This document shows, piece by piece, positions 16,165-26,071 of a stretch of 64,000 nucleotides of DNA; position 1 is the first letter of the stretch; the number at the start of each line of letters is the position of its first letter. The stretch spans positions 1 through 64,000 of the forward strand of contig NZ_AAYC01000004.1 of assembly GCF_000169455.1 (NCBI RefSeq), read 5' to 3'. The position numbers and the translations under genes are program-made. This stretch comes from Roseobacter sp. SK209-2-6 (GTDB lineage Bacteria; Pseudomonadota; Alphaproteobacteria; Rhodobacterales; Rhodobacteraceae). A model generated the notes under the pieces. That model searched no databases, was not told the origin of the DNA, and saw only the letters and a list, made by a program, of their open reading frames with translations.

Positions 16165-18171
16165 CTAGTCTTCAGCCACACGCGGGCGACCACTGGCTTC
16201 TACAGTCAGGGTTGCCTCGACAAAGACCTCACGCGCTTCGACTTCGGCGGTGCGAATGTCACGCTCCACGTGAATGTGAATATCCTCAGCACCTGCAGCC
16301 TCTGCTTCCCGGCGCGCTTCGGCCTCCAGCGCAGTTTCAAGCATCGACAACGCCTCTTCGGAACTGCTGAAATCCTCTGGCCCGGCCTCCAGATAGACAC
16401 GGAACTTCCCTTCCGCGGGGGAAGTCACGCTACCACTTTTACGCATGGTGACGCGCCCCACAACAGCACCGATCGCATTGGCGACACCTGCATGTTGCGG
16501 CAGCAGCATCCGGCATTTCAAGCGTTCGCCAACTGCGGGATAATAGCTCGAGGCAGAGGCCCCCAGTCCAACCACATCGATACTCATTGCAGTATCGATT
16601 GCCAGGATCCCTCGATGCCCATTCAAACCTCGCAGGGTTAGAACATGGCGAGCCAGTTCCGCAGGAGGCAGCCCGAAATCGTCTGCCTCTTCCGCAAAGG
16701 CAGATTCCAGAAGCGTCAAAGTCGTTTGCTCTGTCAGCTGATCCACGATCATCTGAGCCAGAACATAAGGATCCTTAGCCAGGGTATCGCCACTGCCAAC
16801 CCGGCGACGAGCAAAGAGGGTAAGAGCCTTTTCAGCGGCCTCTTTGTCCCAGGCCTCCACACGGCCTAAAACATGGCTTGCATCCGATGGGGTCACACCG
16901 GAAACCTGCACCAGCCCGCGATCCACAAGTCGGCTCAACGCTCCATGTTCCATTCGGGTGCGCAGAATGCTTCCTAGCGGGTGTACTTCGGTGCCGATAC
17001 GCCCCAGAAGCATATGTTCCCGTTCTCCCAGGCCCACCGCTGGCATACCAACCATGGCACGCACGAATTTCCCGTCGTGCTCCCCCACCACCGGGGCATT
17101 CAGTGCCTTGTCCAGTGCCGCATGAACCACCTCCGGCGCTTCCGAAGCAATCAAGGAGACCGGCACCACCCGGCGCGGGCCCAGGGAGAGCCCCCCCTGC
17201 AATCCACTGCTTTGGATATGCACCTGACTGTCACCGCCCAGGCCGGTGGTGCGCATGGCGACAGCTTCTACCATGGTACGGAATTCACCCACACGGGCGC
17301 CTGCGGGATCAATCGCGGGCTTTCCGTCTTTGATCAGGGCAACGTCAGTAGTGGTGCCACCAATATCACTGACCAGCGCGTTCTCCGCCCCAGTCATCCA
17401 GCGCGCGCCAACGATTGAGGCTGCAGGACCAGACAGGATGGTTTCAATCGGGCGTTCTCGCGCCTGTTCCGCGGACATCAAGGCGCCATCACCCCGAACA
17501 ACCATCATCGGAGCGGTAATGCCCAGCTCCACCAGCGTATCCTGCGCCCGCCCAATCAACCGATCGATCATCCCGATGAGGCGCGCATTCAGCACCGCAG
17601 TCACCGCCCGTTTGGGGCCATTCAGTTTGGCCGAAAGCTGATGCGAACAAGTGACCGGTGCCTGGGTCATTTCGGTGATGATCCGTGCCGCCTCCTGCTC
17701 ATGAGCCGGGTTACGAGTGGCAAAGAGTGAAGCCACGGCGAAGCCTGACACACCTGCCGCTTCAGTCTCTAAAAAAGCTCTTAGGGCCTCTGTGTCTAGT
17801 GGGGTTGCCTCACCACCAGCGTGATTATGCCCCCCCGCCAATACCAGAGCAGGATCCCCCTTCAGGGCGTCTTTCAGCCCATGACGGTCCAGATCTTCGG
17901 GTGCAAACCCGATATAAATCAGGGCGACACGGCCTCCCTGCCCCTCAACCAATGCATTGGTTGCCAAAGTCGTGGAAAGCGCCGCCATGGAGACCTCAGC
18001 CGCCGCACAGCCAGATTGATCCAGCACCGCCCGGATTGCCCCACCAACGCCGATGGCAAGGTCTGCGCGTGTGGTCAGCGATTTGGCCGAAGCAATCACC
18101 TCTTTCTCATCACGGATCAGCACCGCATCCGTATAGGTTCCACCTGTATCAACGCCCAGCAGCAAGGCCAT
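16165..18171 (-). CDS. Hydantoinase/oxoprolinase family protein (HyuA-like)
   Basis: A 668-aa ATP-dependent ring-opening hydrolase-like protein. It has the ASKHA-type phosphate loop LLGVDTGGTYTDAVLI at the N-terminus, LSTTLATNALVEGQGG, and the second phosphate motif ENALVSDIGGTTTDVALI near residue 280. The family acts on hydantoins, 5-oxoproline or related cyclic amides, usually with a HyuB partner, but no hyuB is nearby. C-terminal 150 aa are less conserved. It stands apart from its neighbours on the same strand by 68 bp. The substrate cannot be told. Confidence 0.82.
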   Translation of the reverse strand: MALLLGVDTGGTYTDAVLIRDEKEVIASAKSLTTRADLAIGVGGAIRAVLDQSGCAAAEVSMAALSTTLATNALVEGQGGRVALIYIGFAPEDLDRHGLKDALKGDPALVLAGGHNHAGGEATPLDTEALRAFLETEAAGVSGFAVASLFATRNPAHEQEAARIITEMTQAPVTCSHQLSAKLNGPKRAVTAVLNARLIGMIDRLIGRAQDTLVELGITAPMMVVRGDGALMSAEQARERPIETILSGPAASIVGARWMTGAENALVSDIGGTTTDVALIKDGKPAIDPAGARVGEFRTMVEAVAMRTTGLGGDSQVHIQSSGLQGGLSLGPRRVVPVSLIASEAPEVVHAALDKALNAPVVGEHDGKFVRAMVGMPAVGLGEREHMLLGRIGTEVHPLGSILRTRMEHGALSRLVDRGLVQVSGVTPSDASHVLGRVEAWDKEAAEKALTLFARRRVGSGDTLAKDPYVLAQMIVDQLTEQTTLTLLESAFAEEADDFGLPPAELARHVLTLRGLNGHRGILAIDTAMSIDVVGLGASASSYYPAVGERLKCRMLLPQHAGVANAIGAVVGRVTMRKSGSVTSPAEGKFRVYLEAGPEDFSSSEEALSMLETALEAEARREAEAAGAEDIHIHVERDIRTAEVEAREVFVEATLTVEASGRPRVAED

Positions 18172-18239
18172 GGGTTATCCTCCGATCCATTCGCCGGACC
18201 GGTCTAACGCCTATTTGAGACACGTCCATCCTGTTTGCG

Positions 18240-19286
18240 TCATGAAAGCTGTTGAACCGCCCAAAGCGCAGCATCCGCGACCGTTGGATCAGGGTCATCG
18301 ATTAGGTCCTGCGCGATACTGCGCAGTTCCGGCAGATTGGAATTGCCGATTGCATAAAGAACATTGCGGACAAAGCGATCCCGTCCAATACGTTTTATCG
18401 GTGAGCCCGAGAAAAAGGCCCGAAAAGCAGCGTCATCCAGCTGCGCCAGTTCCGCCAGTCTGGGTGCTTGCAATTCGTCCCGCGCGGCATAGCGCATGTC
18501 GCTTGCTGCGACCGCGAATTTGTTCCAAGGACAGGCCGCTAGGCAATCATCGCAGCCATAGATCCGGTTCCCCAGTTTGCTGCGCAGCTCTTCATCGATG
18601 GGGCCTTTGTGCTCAATCGTCAGATAAGAGATGCAGCGCCGCGCATCCAACTGATAAGGCGCAAGGAAGGCCTCTGTTGGGCAAGCGCTCAGACAGGAGG
18701 AACAGGATCCACAGCGATCCGGCTCTGCACTGTCTGCAGGCAGATCCAAAGTTGTGAAAATAGAGCCTAAAAAGGCCCAATTACCCCAATCGCGGCTGAC
18801 AAGATTGGTGTGCTTACCCTGCCACCCCAGACCCGCCGCCATCCCCAGTGGCTTTTCCGGAACCGGTGCCGTATCGACAAAGACCTTCACCTGGGCCTCT
18901 TCGCCCTGCTTTTTGGCTTGATCAATCAGCCAGCGCGCCAGTCGCTTGAGGCGCTTCTTGACCAGATCATGGTAGTCCTTGTTTCGGGCATAGACCGAGA
19001 CCGCGCCACGGTCCGGGCAGCCTACGACCTCCATAGGATCCGCATCCGGAGTGTAACTCTCCGCCAACATGATCACCGAACGCGCTTCGGGCCAAAGGAC
19101 ACTTGGGTCACCACGCCAGTGACTGCGGTCGGCCATCCAGCCCATCTGCCCGTGCAGCCCGGCGTCAAGGAACTGCTGCAAGCGATCCGGCACCTGAGGC
19201 ACATCCCAGGGTCGACAGATACGGCAAGAGACAAAGCCCTCTTCCAAGGCCTGTGTAACCAGCCTGTCTTTGAGTTCGCGTGTCAT
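18240..19286 (-). CDS. queG: Epoxyqueuosine reductase
   Basis: A 348-aa cobalamin- and iron-sulfur-dependent enzyme that makes queuosine from epoxyqueuosine in tRNA. Both [4Fe-4S] ferredoxin-like sets are visible: [16 protein letters not shown] and [14 protein letters not shown], with [14 protein letters not shown] between them. The C-terminal HEAT-like segment ([14 protein letters not shown]...) is present as in QueG of this group. It lies 42 bp downstream of a glutathione S-transferase gene on the same strand, a pairing that suggests co-transcription. Confidence 0.94.
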   Translation of the reverse strand: MTRELKDRLVTQALEEGFVSCRICRPWDVPQVPDRLQQFLDAGLHGQMGWMADRSHWRGDPSVLWPEARSVIMLAESYTPDADPMEVVGCPDRGAVSVYARNKDYHDLVKKRLKRLARWLIDQAKKQGEEAQVKVFVDTAPVPEKPLGMAAGLGWQGKHTNLVSRDWGNWAFLGSIFTTLDLPADSAEPDRCGSCSSCLSACPTEAFLAPYQLDARRCISYLTIEHKGPIDEELRSKLGNRIYGCDDCLAACPWNKFAVAASDMRYAARDELQAPRLAELAQLDDAAFRAFFSGSPIKRIGRDRFVRNVLYAIGNSNLPELRSIAQDLIDDPDPTVADAALWAVQQLS

Positions 19287-19328
19287 TCTGGTGCCATATC
19301 CCGGTGCCTGAACGCCCCAGCGGCGTCG

Positions 19329-19994
19329 TTAGAAATCCAGATCGGTGTAATGTGGCGGCGGGCGGAAACCCGAGATCTGGTCCGCTAGGATCGAACGAAA
19401 AGCGGGACGTGACTTGATCTTGGCGTACCAGTCCTTGACCACAGCCGAGCGGTTCCAGTCCACATCCGAGATATAATCCAGCGAGGACAGATGCGCCGCA
19501 GCGGCAAAATCTGCTAGGGTCATGGCGTCCCCGGCCAGCCAGCGTCGGTGCTCCAAAAGCCAGGCCATATAGTCCAGATGGTATTTGATCGCCTTGGCCC
19601 CGGCTTTGACATTGCGGCTGTCGGGGTAACCCTCCCCGGTTACCTTTTTATTGACCCGCTCATAGAGCAGCTTGGAGGTGACCTCATGGTGGAACTTGTC
19701 GTCAAACCAGCTAACGAGGCGGCGCACCTCATAGCGACCATCCTGATCGCTGGGCATCAGCGGTGGGTTCGGGCGCGTCTCTTCCAGATATTCACAGATC
19801 GCAGCACTCTCTGACATCATTTTGCCGTCCAGGCGGACCACTGGCACCTTGCCAGCCGGGTTGCGACGCAGAAAATCGGTATCCTGCTCCCAGTAGCGTT
19901 CTTCCACCAGTTCAACTTCAATCTTCTTTTCCGCCAGTGACAGGCGGACCTTCCGGCAAAATGGGGAAAGCGGAACATGATAGAGGCGTGCCAT
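19329..19994 (-). CDS. Glutathione S-transferase family protein
   Basis: A 221-aa GST with the N-terminal thioredoxin fold (LYHVPLSPFCRKVRLSLAEK; the SPFCRK segment occupies the active-site position), the glutathione-binding NPAGKVPVVRLDG and ESAAICEYLEE, and an all-helical C-terminal domain with LAGDAMTLADFAAAAHLSSL. GGAGA lies 11 bases before the ATG at 19994; the open frame extends to 20063 but reaches into mtgA. Activity on a particular substrate is unknown. Confidence 0.88.
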   Translation of the reverse strand: MARLYHVPLSPFCRKVRLSLAEKKIEVELVEERYWEQDTDFLRRNPAGKVPVVRLDGKMMSESAAICEYLEETRPNPPLMPSDQDGRYEVRRLVSWFDDKFHHEVTSKLLYERVNKKVTGEGYPDSRNVKAGAKAIKYHLDYMAWLLEHRRWLAGDAMTLADFAAAAHLSSLDYISDVDWNRSAVVKDWYAKIKSRPAFRSILADQISGFRPPPHYTDLDF

Positions 19995-20059
19995 GGCCTG
20001 TGCGGTCTCCGGACATTTAGAGGGTCTCAATCCAGAGATGCCCTGCTGAGAGGAAAACT

Positions 20060-20797
20060 TCAATCCTCGAAACAGGTGGAACGTCCATCTGCGCGGATGG
20101 TAGCCGCACCATCCATGATCTGCGCCGCCCGGCGGCTCAGCGATTTACTGGGGCGCGAGGCTGAGCGCGCCTTGGGATTGGGCAGGACCGCGGCGAGCAA
20201 GGCCGCTTGACGGGCACTCAACTCATCCGGGCCGATGCCAAAATAGTGGCGCGCGGCTGCCTCTGCGCCAAAGACCCCCTCGTCCAGTTCGGCCACATTG
20301 AGATAGACCTCCAGGATACGACGTTTGCTCCAGATCGCCTCAACCAAGGGGGTCAATAGGGTTTCCAGGGCCTTGCGGCCCCAGCTGCGGCCCTGCCAGA
20401 GAAAGACATTCTTGACCACCTGCTGGGAAATCGTCGAAGCGCCACGATGGCCACCATCCGCGATCGCAGCCCGAATCGCGCGGACATCTATGCCCCAGTG
20501 CAGGCAGAAACGCGCGTCCTCCGCTGCTACAACAGAGCGCGCAAGCACCGGGGACATCTCCTCTAACGGTACCCACATCCGATCCACCTCGCCTAAACGG
20601 CGGCTCTCGCTCCAGATCGTATGAGTTGTGGGTGGGTTCACGACCGAAAACAGCAAGACCAGAAACAACATCAAAACCGAAAATCCCAAAAGGGCGCGAA
20701 AGGCCCAGCGACGAAGCCAAAGCAATGGTCGGAGCAGCTGCTCTTTGAGCCAGGGCTTCAAGCCCTTCTTTTTTGTTTTCTTTGATGCCTTTGCCAT
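20060..20797 (-). CDS. mtgA: Monofunctional biosynthetic peptidoglycan transglycosylase
   Basis: A 245-aa glycosyltransferase-51 enzyme that polymerises lipid II into glycan strands. A very basic N-terminus (KASKKTKKKG) precedes one membrane helix (about 32-52). The GT51 signature is complete: VAAEDARFCLHWGID with the catalytic glutamate, RGASTISQQVVKN, KRRILEVYLNVAELDEGVFG and ARQAALLAAVLPNP. No transpeptidase domain follows. Length is usual for MtgA. Confidence 0.94.
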   Translation of the reverse strand: MAKASKKTKKKGLKPWLKEQLLRPLLWLRRWAFRALLGFSVLMLFLVLLFSVVNPPTTHTIWSESRRLGEVDRMWVPLEEMSPVLARSVVAAEDARFCLHWGIDVRAIRAAIADGGHRGASTISQQVVKNVFLWQGRSWGRKALETLLTPLVEAIWSKRRILEVYLNVAELDEGVFGAEAAARHYFGIGPDELSARQAALLAAVLPNPKARSASRPSKSLSRRAAQIMDGAATIRADGRSTCFED

Positions 20798-20917
20798 GAT
20801 CTTTCTATAGGCGCAGGAATTTCATTTCACAAAGGGTCTCGTGCTTATCTGCTGGTAACGGCGTGACAATGCCACAGGCCGGGCAAGCAAAACCGCGCTG
20901 GACTATTAAACATAGAA

Positions 20918-20947
20918 AAACCCCGCAGGCCTGAACCTGCGGGGTTT
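20918..20947 (-). terminator. Terminator of the gltD-GFA-gltB operon
   Basis: AAACCCCGCAGG (20918-20929) pairs perfectly with CCTGCGGGGTTT (20936-20947) across six bases; on the minus strand it is followed by TTCTATG after a run of T in the stem. It lies 26 bp past the gltB stop and isolates the operon from mtgA. 20798-20917 otherwise holds only the presumed mtgA promoter. Confidence 0.8.
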
Positions 20948-20972
20948 GGCGTTTGAAGATCTTGCAGAGGAT

Positions 20973-23900
20973 CTACTCAGCCGGGACTGCGGGTTGCTCC
21001 AAGCTCAATGGCTGTGGCAGCTTATTCAGCATCTCCTTGGGGCAGACTTGCAGGAAGTTGCCTTTCTCCAGATCCCAGTGCTGAAGGATTTCCGCGGCCT
21101 TACGGCTACCGGTTTCCTCCAGGTGGCGGGTGATCAAGCCTTTCAGCTCTTCTTCCCAATGCGCCACTTCCACGGAATTGGTGACCAGGCTCTCCATGTT
21201 CATCAGCGTCTCCGCCTTACCTTCCGGATCATAGAGATAGGCCATGCCCCCGGTCATGCCCGCGCCAAAGTTGGCGCCGATGGAGCCGAGGATCACCGCA
21301 ATGCCGCCGGTCATATATTCGCAGCCGCAGGCACCGCAGCCTTCGATCACCACCTTGGCACCGGAGTTGCGGACCGCAAAGCGCTCACCGGCGCGGCCGG
21401 CCGCAAAGAGATAGCCATCGGTGGCGCCGTAGAGAACGGTATTGCCGATGATGGTGTTCTCGGAGGCGGTCAGCGGGCTGATCTGTGCCGGGCGCACCAC
21501 GATGGTGCCACCGCTGAGGCCTTTGCCGACATAGTCATTGGCATCACCTGAAACTTCCAGCTTCAGGCCCGGTGCGGCGAAGGCACCTAGCGACTGGCCG
21601 GCAGAGCCCTGCAGCTTTACCGTCAGGTGGTCTGCCTGGAAAGCATTTCGCATGCCAAAGTTCTGCACGATGTGGCTAGAGGTGCGGGTGCCCACGGTCC
21701 GGTGGGTGTTCTGCACCGCGTAAGACAGCTGCATTTTCTCACCATCCTGTAGGAAGCGGGCGGCATCGCGCACGATTTCCGCATCCAGCGTATCCGGCAC
21801 CGCGTTACGGTCCTTGTCGCGGTTATAGACAATATTGGCAGAGCCATCGACGGTGATCAGCAGCGGATTCAGGTCGAGGTCATCCAGATGCGCAGATCCG
21901 CGCGAGACCTGCGCGAGAAGATCCGCTCGGCCAATCACCTCATCCAAACTGCGTGCACCGATGGAGGCGAGGATCTCCCGCACTTCCTGCGCATAGAAAG
22001 TAATGAGGTTCACAACCTTGTCCGCATTGCCGGTGAACTTGCCACGCAGGGCTTCGTCCTGAGTACAAACGCCCACCGGGCAGGTGTTGGACTGGCACTG
22101 GCGCACCATGATGCAACCCATAGCGATCAGCGCAGCAGTGCCGATGCCGTATTCCTCAGCACCCAGCATCGCCGCCATGACGATATCGCGGCCGGTGCGC
22201 AAGCCCCCGTCGGTGCGCAGGGTGACGCGGTCACGCAGGTTGTTCATTGCCAACACCTGATGCGCCTCGGTGAGGCCCATTTCCCAGGGCAGGCCCGCGT
22301 ATTTGATTGAGGTCGCAGGAGAGGCACCGGTGCCGCCATTGTGACCGGACACCAGGATCACGTCGGCCTTAGCCTTGGCCACACCGGCAGCAATGGTGCC
22401 CACCCCGGAAGAGGCTACCAGTTTCACCGTCACCTTGCAGCGCGGGTTGATCTGCTTCAGGTCATAGATCAGCTGCGCCAGATCCTCGATCGAGTAGATA
22501 TCGTGGTGCGGCGGCGGCGAGATCAGGGTCACGCCCTTGGTGGAGTGGCGCAGACGGGCGATAAGGTCGGTGACCTTCATGCCCGGCAGCTGGCCGCCCT
22601 CACCGGGCTTGGCACCCTGCGCCACTTTGATTTCCAGCTCTTCGCACTGGTTCAGGTATTCGGCGGTGACACCAAAGCGGCCCGACGCCACCTGCTTGAT
22701 CTTGGCGGATGGGTTGTCGCCATTGGGCTCCGGCACGAAATGCGCCGGATCTTCGCCGCCCTCACCCGAGTCGGATTTGGCGCCGATGCGGTTCATCGCC
22801 ACGTTCAGGGTCTTGTGCGCCTCGGGGCTCAGCGCGCCCAGCGACATGCCAGGGGTGACAAAGCGCTTGCGGATCGAGGTGATGCTCTCGACCTCTTCGA
22901 TCGGCACCGCTTTGCCCAGGGGTTTGATGTCCAGAAGGTCGCGCAGATGGATCGGCGGGTTCGACTGCATTTTGGCAGAATACTGCTTCCACATCTCATA
23001 AGAGGCGCGGTTGCAGGCCATCTGCATCATATGCATCGAGGTGGCTTCCCAGGCGTGGGTCTCGCCGGATTTGCGCGCCTTGTAGAAGCCGCCGATGGGC
23101 AGGATGTTTTCTGCCGATTTCCAGCCCTTGGCGTGGATCTCCACCGCCTTGGACTGAATGCCGGTGACACCAATGCCGGAGATGCGGCTGGTCATGCCGG
23201 GGAAATACTCGGCACACATGGCACGGCTGAGGCCCACGGCCTCAAAGTTCAAGCCGCCGCGATAGGAAGAGACCACCGAGATGCCCATCTTTGCCATAAT
23301 CTTCAGCAGACCCTGATCGATCGCTTCACGGTAGCGGGCCACGTTTTCTGTCAGACTGCCGTCCAGCAAGCCGCGCGCGATGCGGTCGGCCAGAGAATCC
23401 TCGGCCAGATAGGCGTTCACCACGGTAGCGCCACAACCGATCAGCACCGCAAAGTAATGCGGATCCAAGCATTCGGCAGAGCGCACATTGAGTGAACAGA
23501 AAGTCCGCAGCCCCTTGCGGGTCAGATGCGAATGCACCGCACTGGTCGCCAGGATCATCGGCATCGCGACCTTCTCGGCGCTGGAGAATTGATCGGTCAG
23601 CACCAGATGGCCGGCACCGGAGCGCACGGCCTCTTCGGCCTCGGCGCGGACCCGGGCCAAGGCCTGGCTCAGCGATTCGGAGGCCGGGTCAAAGCTGCAG
23701 TCGATCTCTGCCAGCGGCGCATTGAACTGCTCCACCAGCTTAGCCCATTGGCTGTTGCCCACAAAGGGGCTTTCCAGCACCACGATCTCGGTCTGGCTAC
23801 TGTCCTCATCCAGCACGTTCTTGAGGTTGCCAAACCGGGTCTTCAGCGACATCACCCGGAATTCGCGAAGCGAGTCAATCGGCGGGTTGGTCACCTGGCT

Positions 23901-25505
23901 GAAGTTCTGCCGGAAGAAGTGGCTTAGCGGGCGATACATCTTGGACAGAACCGCCGAGGGGGTGTCATCCCCCATCGAGGCCAGGCTTTCCTTGCCGTCC
24001 TCTGCCATCGGAGACAGGATCTGCTCCAGATCCTCGATGGTATAACCCGCAGCCACCTGGCGGCGGCGCAGCTCCTCGCCGGTGAAGAGCGGCTCTTCAT
24101 TTGCTGTGGCCAGGGTCTCATCCAGATCGGTGATCTTACCGACCCAGTCGCCAAAGGGCAGGGCTGCGGCCAGTTTGTCCTTGATCTGGGTGTCGTTGTA
24201 GAGCTTGCCCTTCTTCATATCGACCGCCAGCATCTGGCCGGGTCCAAGCGCGCCCTTTTTGACCACAGAGGCCTCGTCGATCGGCACCATGCCCGCCTCG
24301 GAGCCCGCAATCACCAGACCGTCGCCGGTGACAACGTAACGCATCGGGCGCAGACCATTACGGTCGAGGCCGGCGCAGACCCAGCGGCCGTCGGTCATCG
24401 CCAGGGCGGCAGGACCGTCCCAGGGCTCCATCACCGAGTTGCAGTAGGAATACATGTCGCGCCAGGCCTGCGGCAGCTCAACCGCCTGTTTGGACCAGCT
24501 TTCCGGCACCAGCATGGTCTTGGCCATCGGCGCAGAGCGGCCCGCGCGCACCAGAACCTCAAAGACGCCATCCAATGCGGCAGAGTCGGAAGCCCCGCCC
24601 GGCACGATGGGTTTGATGTCTTCAGCGTAGTCGCCAAAGGTGCCCGATGCCATGCGGATCTCATGGCTCTTCATCCAGTTGAGGTTGCCCTTCAGGGTGT
24701 TGATCTCACCATTGTGGGCCAACATTCGGAAGGGCTGTGCCAGCCACCACTGCGGGAAAGTGTTGGTGGAATAGCGCTGGTGATAAATCGCAAAGGCACT
24801 CTCAAAGCGCGCGTCCATCAGATCAGGGTAGAAAACCGCAACCTGTTCGGCCAGCATCATGCCCTTGTAGATGATCGAGCGGCAGGAGAGCGAGGCCAGA
24901 TAGAGATCGGAGATGCCGGCGGCACCCGCGGCTTTCTCGATCCGGCGGCGGATCACATAGAGCTCGCGCTCAAAGGTTTCCTCATCAACGCCCTTGGCAT
25001 TCGAGATCAGGATCTGCTCGATCTCGGGGCGGGTGGCATTGGCCTTTTCGCCCAGGCAGGTCACATCCACTGGCACATGGCGCCAACCGTAGATGTAATA
25101 GCCCATCTTCAGAACTTCGGTTTCGACAATGGTTCGGCAGGCTTCCTGAGCACCAAAATCGGTACGCGGCAGGAAGACCTGACCTACGGCCATCAACTGG
25201 TCTTCGCGGGGCTCATGCCCGGTACGGCGGATCTGGTCATAGAAGAAAGGCACCGGGATCTGCACATGGATACCTGCGCCGTCACCGGTCTTGCCGTCAG
25301 CATCCACAGCGCCACGGTGCCAGATTGCTTTCAGCGCGTCGATGCCGGCCTCAACCACCTTGCGGCTTTTCTTGCCGTCAACCGAAACCACCAGGCCTAC
25401 CCCGCAGGAGGAATGCTCCTCTGCTTCGGAATAGAGACCGTTCTCGGCCATCCACTTGCGCTTGGCTTCTTCGGCGCGCACCCAATCGGCATCATATTTG
25501 GTCAT
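20973..25505 (-). CDS. gltB: Glutamate synthase (NADPH) large subunit
   Basis: A 1510-aa alpha subunit that transfers the amide nitrogen of glutamine to 2-oxoglutarate. The class II glutaminase domain begins after a short propeptide with the nucleophile C34 in EEHSSCGVGLV. The central domain, the FMN/2-oxoglutarate barrel (SDSGEGGEDPAHF, SPPPHHDIYSIEDLAQLIYD, AGVAKAKADVILVSGHNGGT), the iron-sulfur cysteines (CIMVRQCQSNTCPVGVCTQD) and the C-terminal beta-helix rich in glycine (GAYGACG-type turns) are all present. The ATG overlaps the GFA stop (ATGA). Confidence 0.97.
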   Translation of the reverse strand: MTKYDADWVRAEEAKRKWMAENGLYSEAEEHSSCGVGLVVSVDGKKSRKVVEAGIDALKAIWHRGAVDADGKTGDGAGIHVQIPVPFFYDQIRRTGHEPREDQLMAVGQVFLPRTDFGAQEACRTIVETEVLKMGYYIYGWRHVPVDVTCLGEKANATRPEIEQILISNAKGVDEETFERELYVIRRRIEKAAGAAGISDLYLASLSCRSIIYKGMMLAEQVAVFYPDLMDARFESAFAIYHQRYSTNTFPQWWLAQPFRMLAHNGEINTLKGNLNWMKSHEIRMASGTFGDYAEDIKPIVPGGASDSAALDGVFEVLVRAGRSAPMAKTMLVPESWSKQAVELPQAWRDMYSYCNSVMEPWDGPAALAMTDGRWVCAGLDRNGLRPMRYVVTGDGLVIAGSEAGMVPIDEASVVKKGALGPGQMLAVDMKKGKLYNDTQIKDKLAAALPFGDWVGKITDLDETLATANEEPLFTGEELRRRQVAAGYTIEDLEQILSPMAEDGKESLASMGDDTPSAVLSKMYRPLSHFFRQNFSQVTNPPIDSLREFRVMSLKTRFGNLKNVLDEDSSQTEIVVLESPFVGNSQWAKLVEQFNAPLAEIDCSFDPASESLSQALARVRAEAEEAVRSGAGHLVLTDQFSSAEKVAMPMILATSAVHSHLTRKGLRTFCSLNVRSAECLDPHYFAVLIGCGATVVNAYLAEDSLADRIARGLLDGSLTENVARYREAIDQGLLKIMAKMGISVVSSYRGGLNFEAVGLSRAMCAEYFPGMTSRISGIGVTGIQSKAVEIHAKGWKSAENILPIGGFYKARKSGETHAWEATSMHMMQMACNRASYEMWKQYSAKMQSNPPIHLRDLLDIKPLGKAVPIEEVESITSIRKRFVTPGMSLGALSPEAHKTLNVAMNRIGAKSDSGEGGEDPAHFVPEPNGDNPSAKIKQVASGRFGVTAEYLNQCEELEIKVAQGAKPGEGGQLPGMKVTDLIARLRHSTKGVTLISPPPHHDIYSIEDLAQLIYDLKQINPRCKVTVKLVASSGVGTIAAGVAKAKADVILVSGHNGGTGASPATSIKYAGLPWEMGLTEAHQVLAMNNLRDRVTLRTDGGLRTGRDIVMAAMLGAEEYGIGTAALIAMGCIMVRQCQSNTCPVGVCTQDEALRGKFTGNADKVVNLITFYAQEVREILASIGARSLDEVIGRADLLAQVSRGSAHLDDLDLNPLLITVDGSANIVYNRDKDRNAVPDTLDAEIVRDAARFLQDGEKMQLSYAVQNTHRTVGTRTSSHIVQNFGMRNAFQADHLTVKLQGSAGQSLGAFAAPGLKLEVSGDANDYVGKGLSGGTIVVRPAQISPLTASENTIIGNTVLYGATDGYLFAAGRAGERFAVRNSGAKVVIEGCGACGCEYMTGGIAVILGSIGANFGAGMTGGMAYLYDPEGKAETLMNMESLVTNSVEVAHWEEELKGLITRHLEETGSRKAAEILQHWDLEKGNFLQVCPKEMLNKLPQPLSLEQPAVPAE

Positions 25506-25939
25506 TGGTTGTCTCCTTCTTCCGAGGGGGCAAAGGCCTCAAAAACTTCCGCTTCGGTCATCTGACGCTGCGAACTGGCAAAGGCGTAGCCCTCTGGCTT
25601 TTTATCGATAAAGAGTTCCAGGCTGAGCGTGCCGCCGCCTGCGTTGTCAAAGAGGCCAGCTGCCATCTGCAGCTCGCCATGCATTTTTCCGGGCGCGGTC
25701 ACCTTGTACCAAAGTGCCGATCCGCATTCGCCGCAAAAGGCGCGTTCCGCCCAATCCGAAGAGGCAAAGGTCTTGACCGGACCAAGAGCCGCATGGCCGG
25801 GGGCCGCCGGGATGGTCATCAGCGCAGAGCTGGTCCAGCGGCGGCACATGTCGCAGTGACAGGCGCCCAGGCTGGATTTCGCCGGGGTCATGGCGACCGT
25901 CACGGCACCGCACATGCATTGTCCCTTCAGCTCGCTCAT
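25502..25939 (-). CDS. GFA family protein (CENP-V/GFA zinc domain)
   Basis: A 145-aa protein of the glutathione-dependent formaldehyde-activating enzyme-like family. Zinc-binding cysteines are arranged as CMCGAV, CHCDMCRRWT and CGECGSALWY, typical of the fold. Most family members have no known reaction; an S-hydroxymethylglutathione synthase role has been disputed. AAGGA lies before the ATG. It is embedded between gltD (132 bp upstream) and gltB (ATGA overlap), so it is made together with glutamate synthase. Confidence 0.88.
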   Translation of the reverse strand: MSELKGQCMCGAVTVAMTPAKSSLGACHCDMCRRWTSSALMTIPAAPGHAALGPVKTFASSDWAERAFCGECGSALWYKVTAPGKMHGELQMAAGLFDNAGGGTLSLELFIDKKPEGYAFASSQRQMTEAEVFEAFAPSEEGDNQ

Positions 25940-25963
25940 CTGCCATGTCCTTCTGCTGGCTGC

Positions 25964-25978
25964 GTCAGCACTGCTGAC
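25964..25978. repeat. Small hairpin between gltD and the GFA gene
   Basis: GTCAGCA-C-TGCTGAC is a perfect inverted repeat in the 132-bp gap between gltD and the GFA gene, 25 bp before the GFA start. No T-run follows, so it may be an mRNA processing or stability element rather than a terminator. Confidence 0.4.
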
Positions 25979-26071
25979 TTTTGCTGCATCTTCCGCTGGT
26001 CCCGCCGCCGCTCCAGGGGTGCACGGGGGGGCACAGCCTGTGTACGGAGGGTGCCGCCCTGATCTGAGGTG

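Noticed and set aside
22341-23495. 384-codon plus-strand frame
   Set aside because: Antisense to gltB; composition typical of shadow frames.
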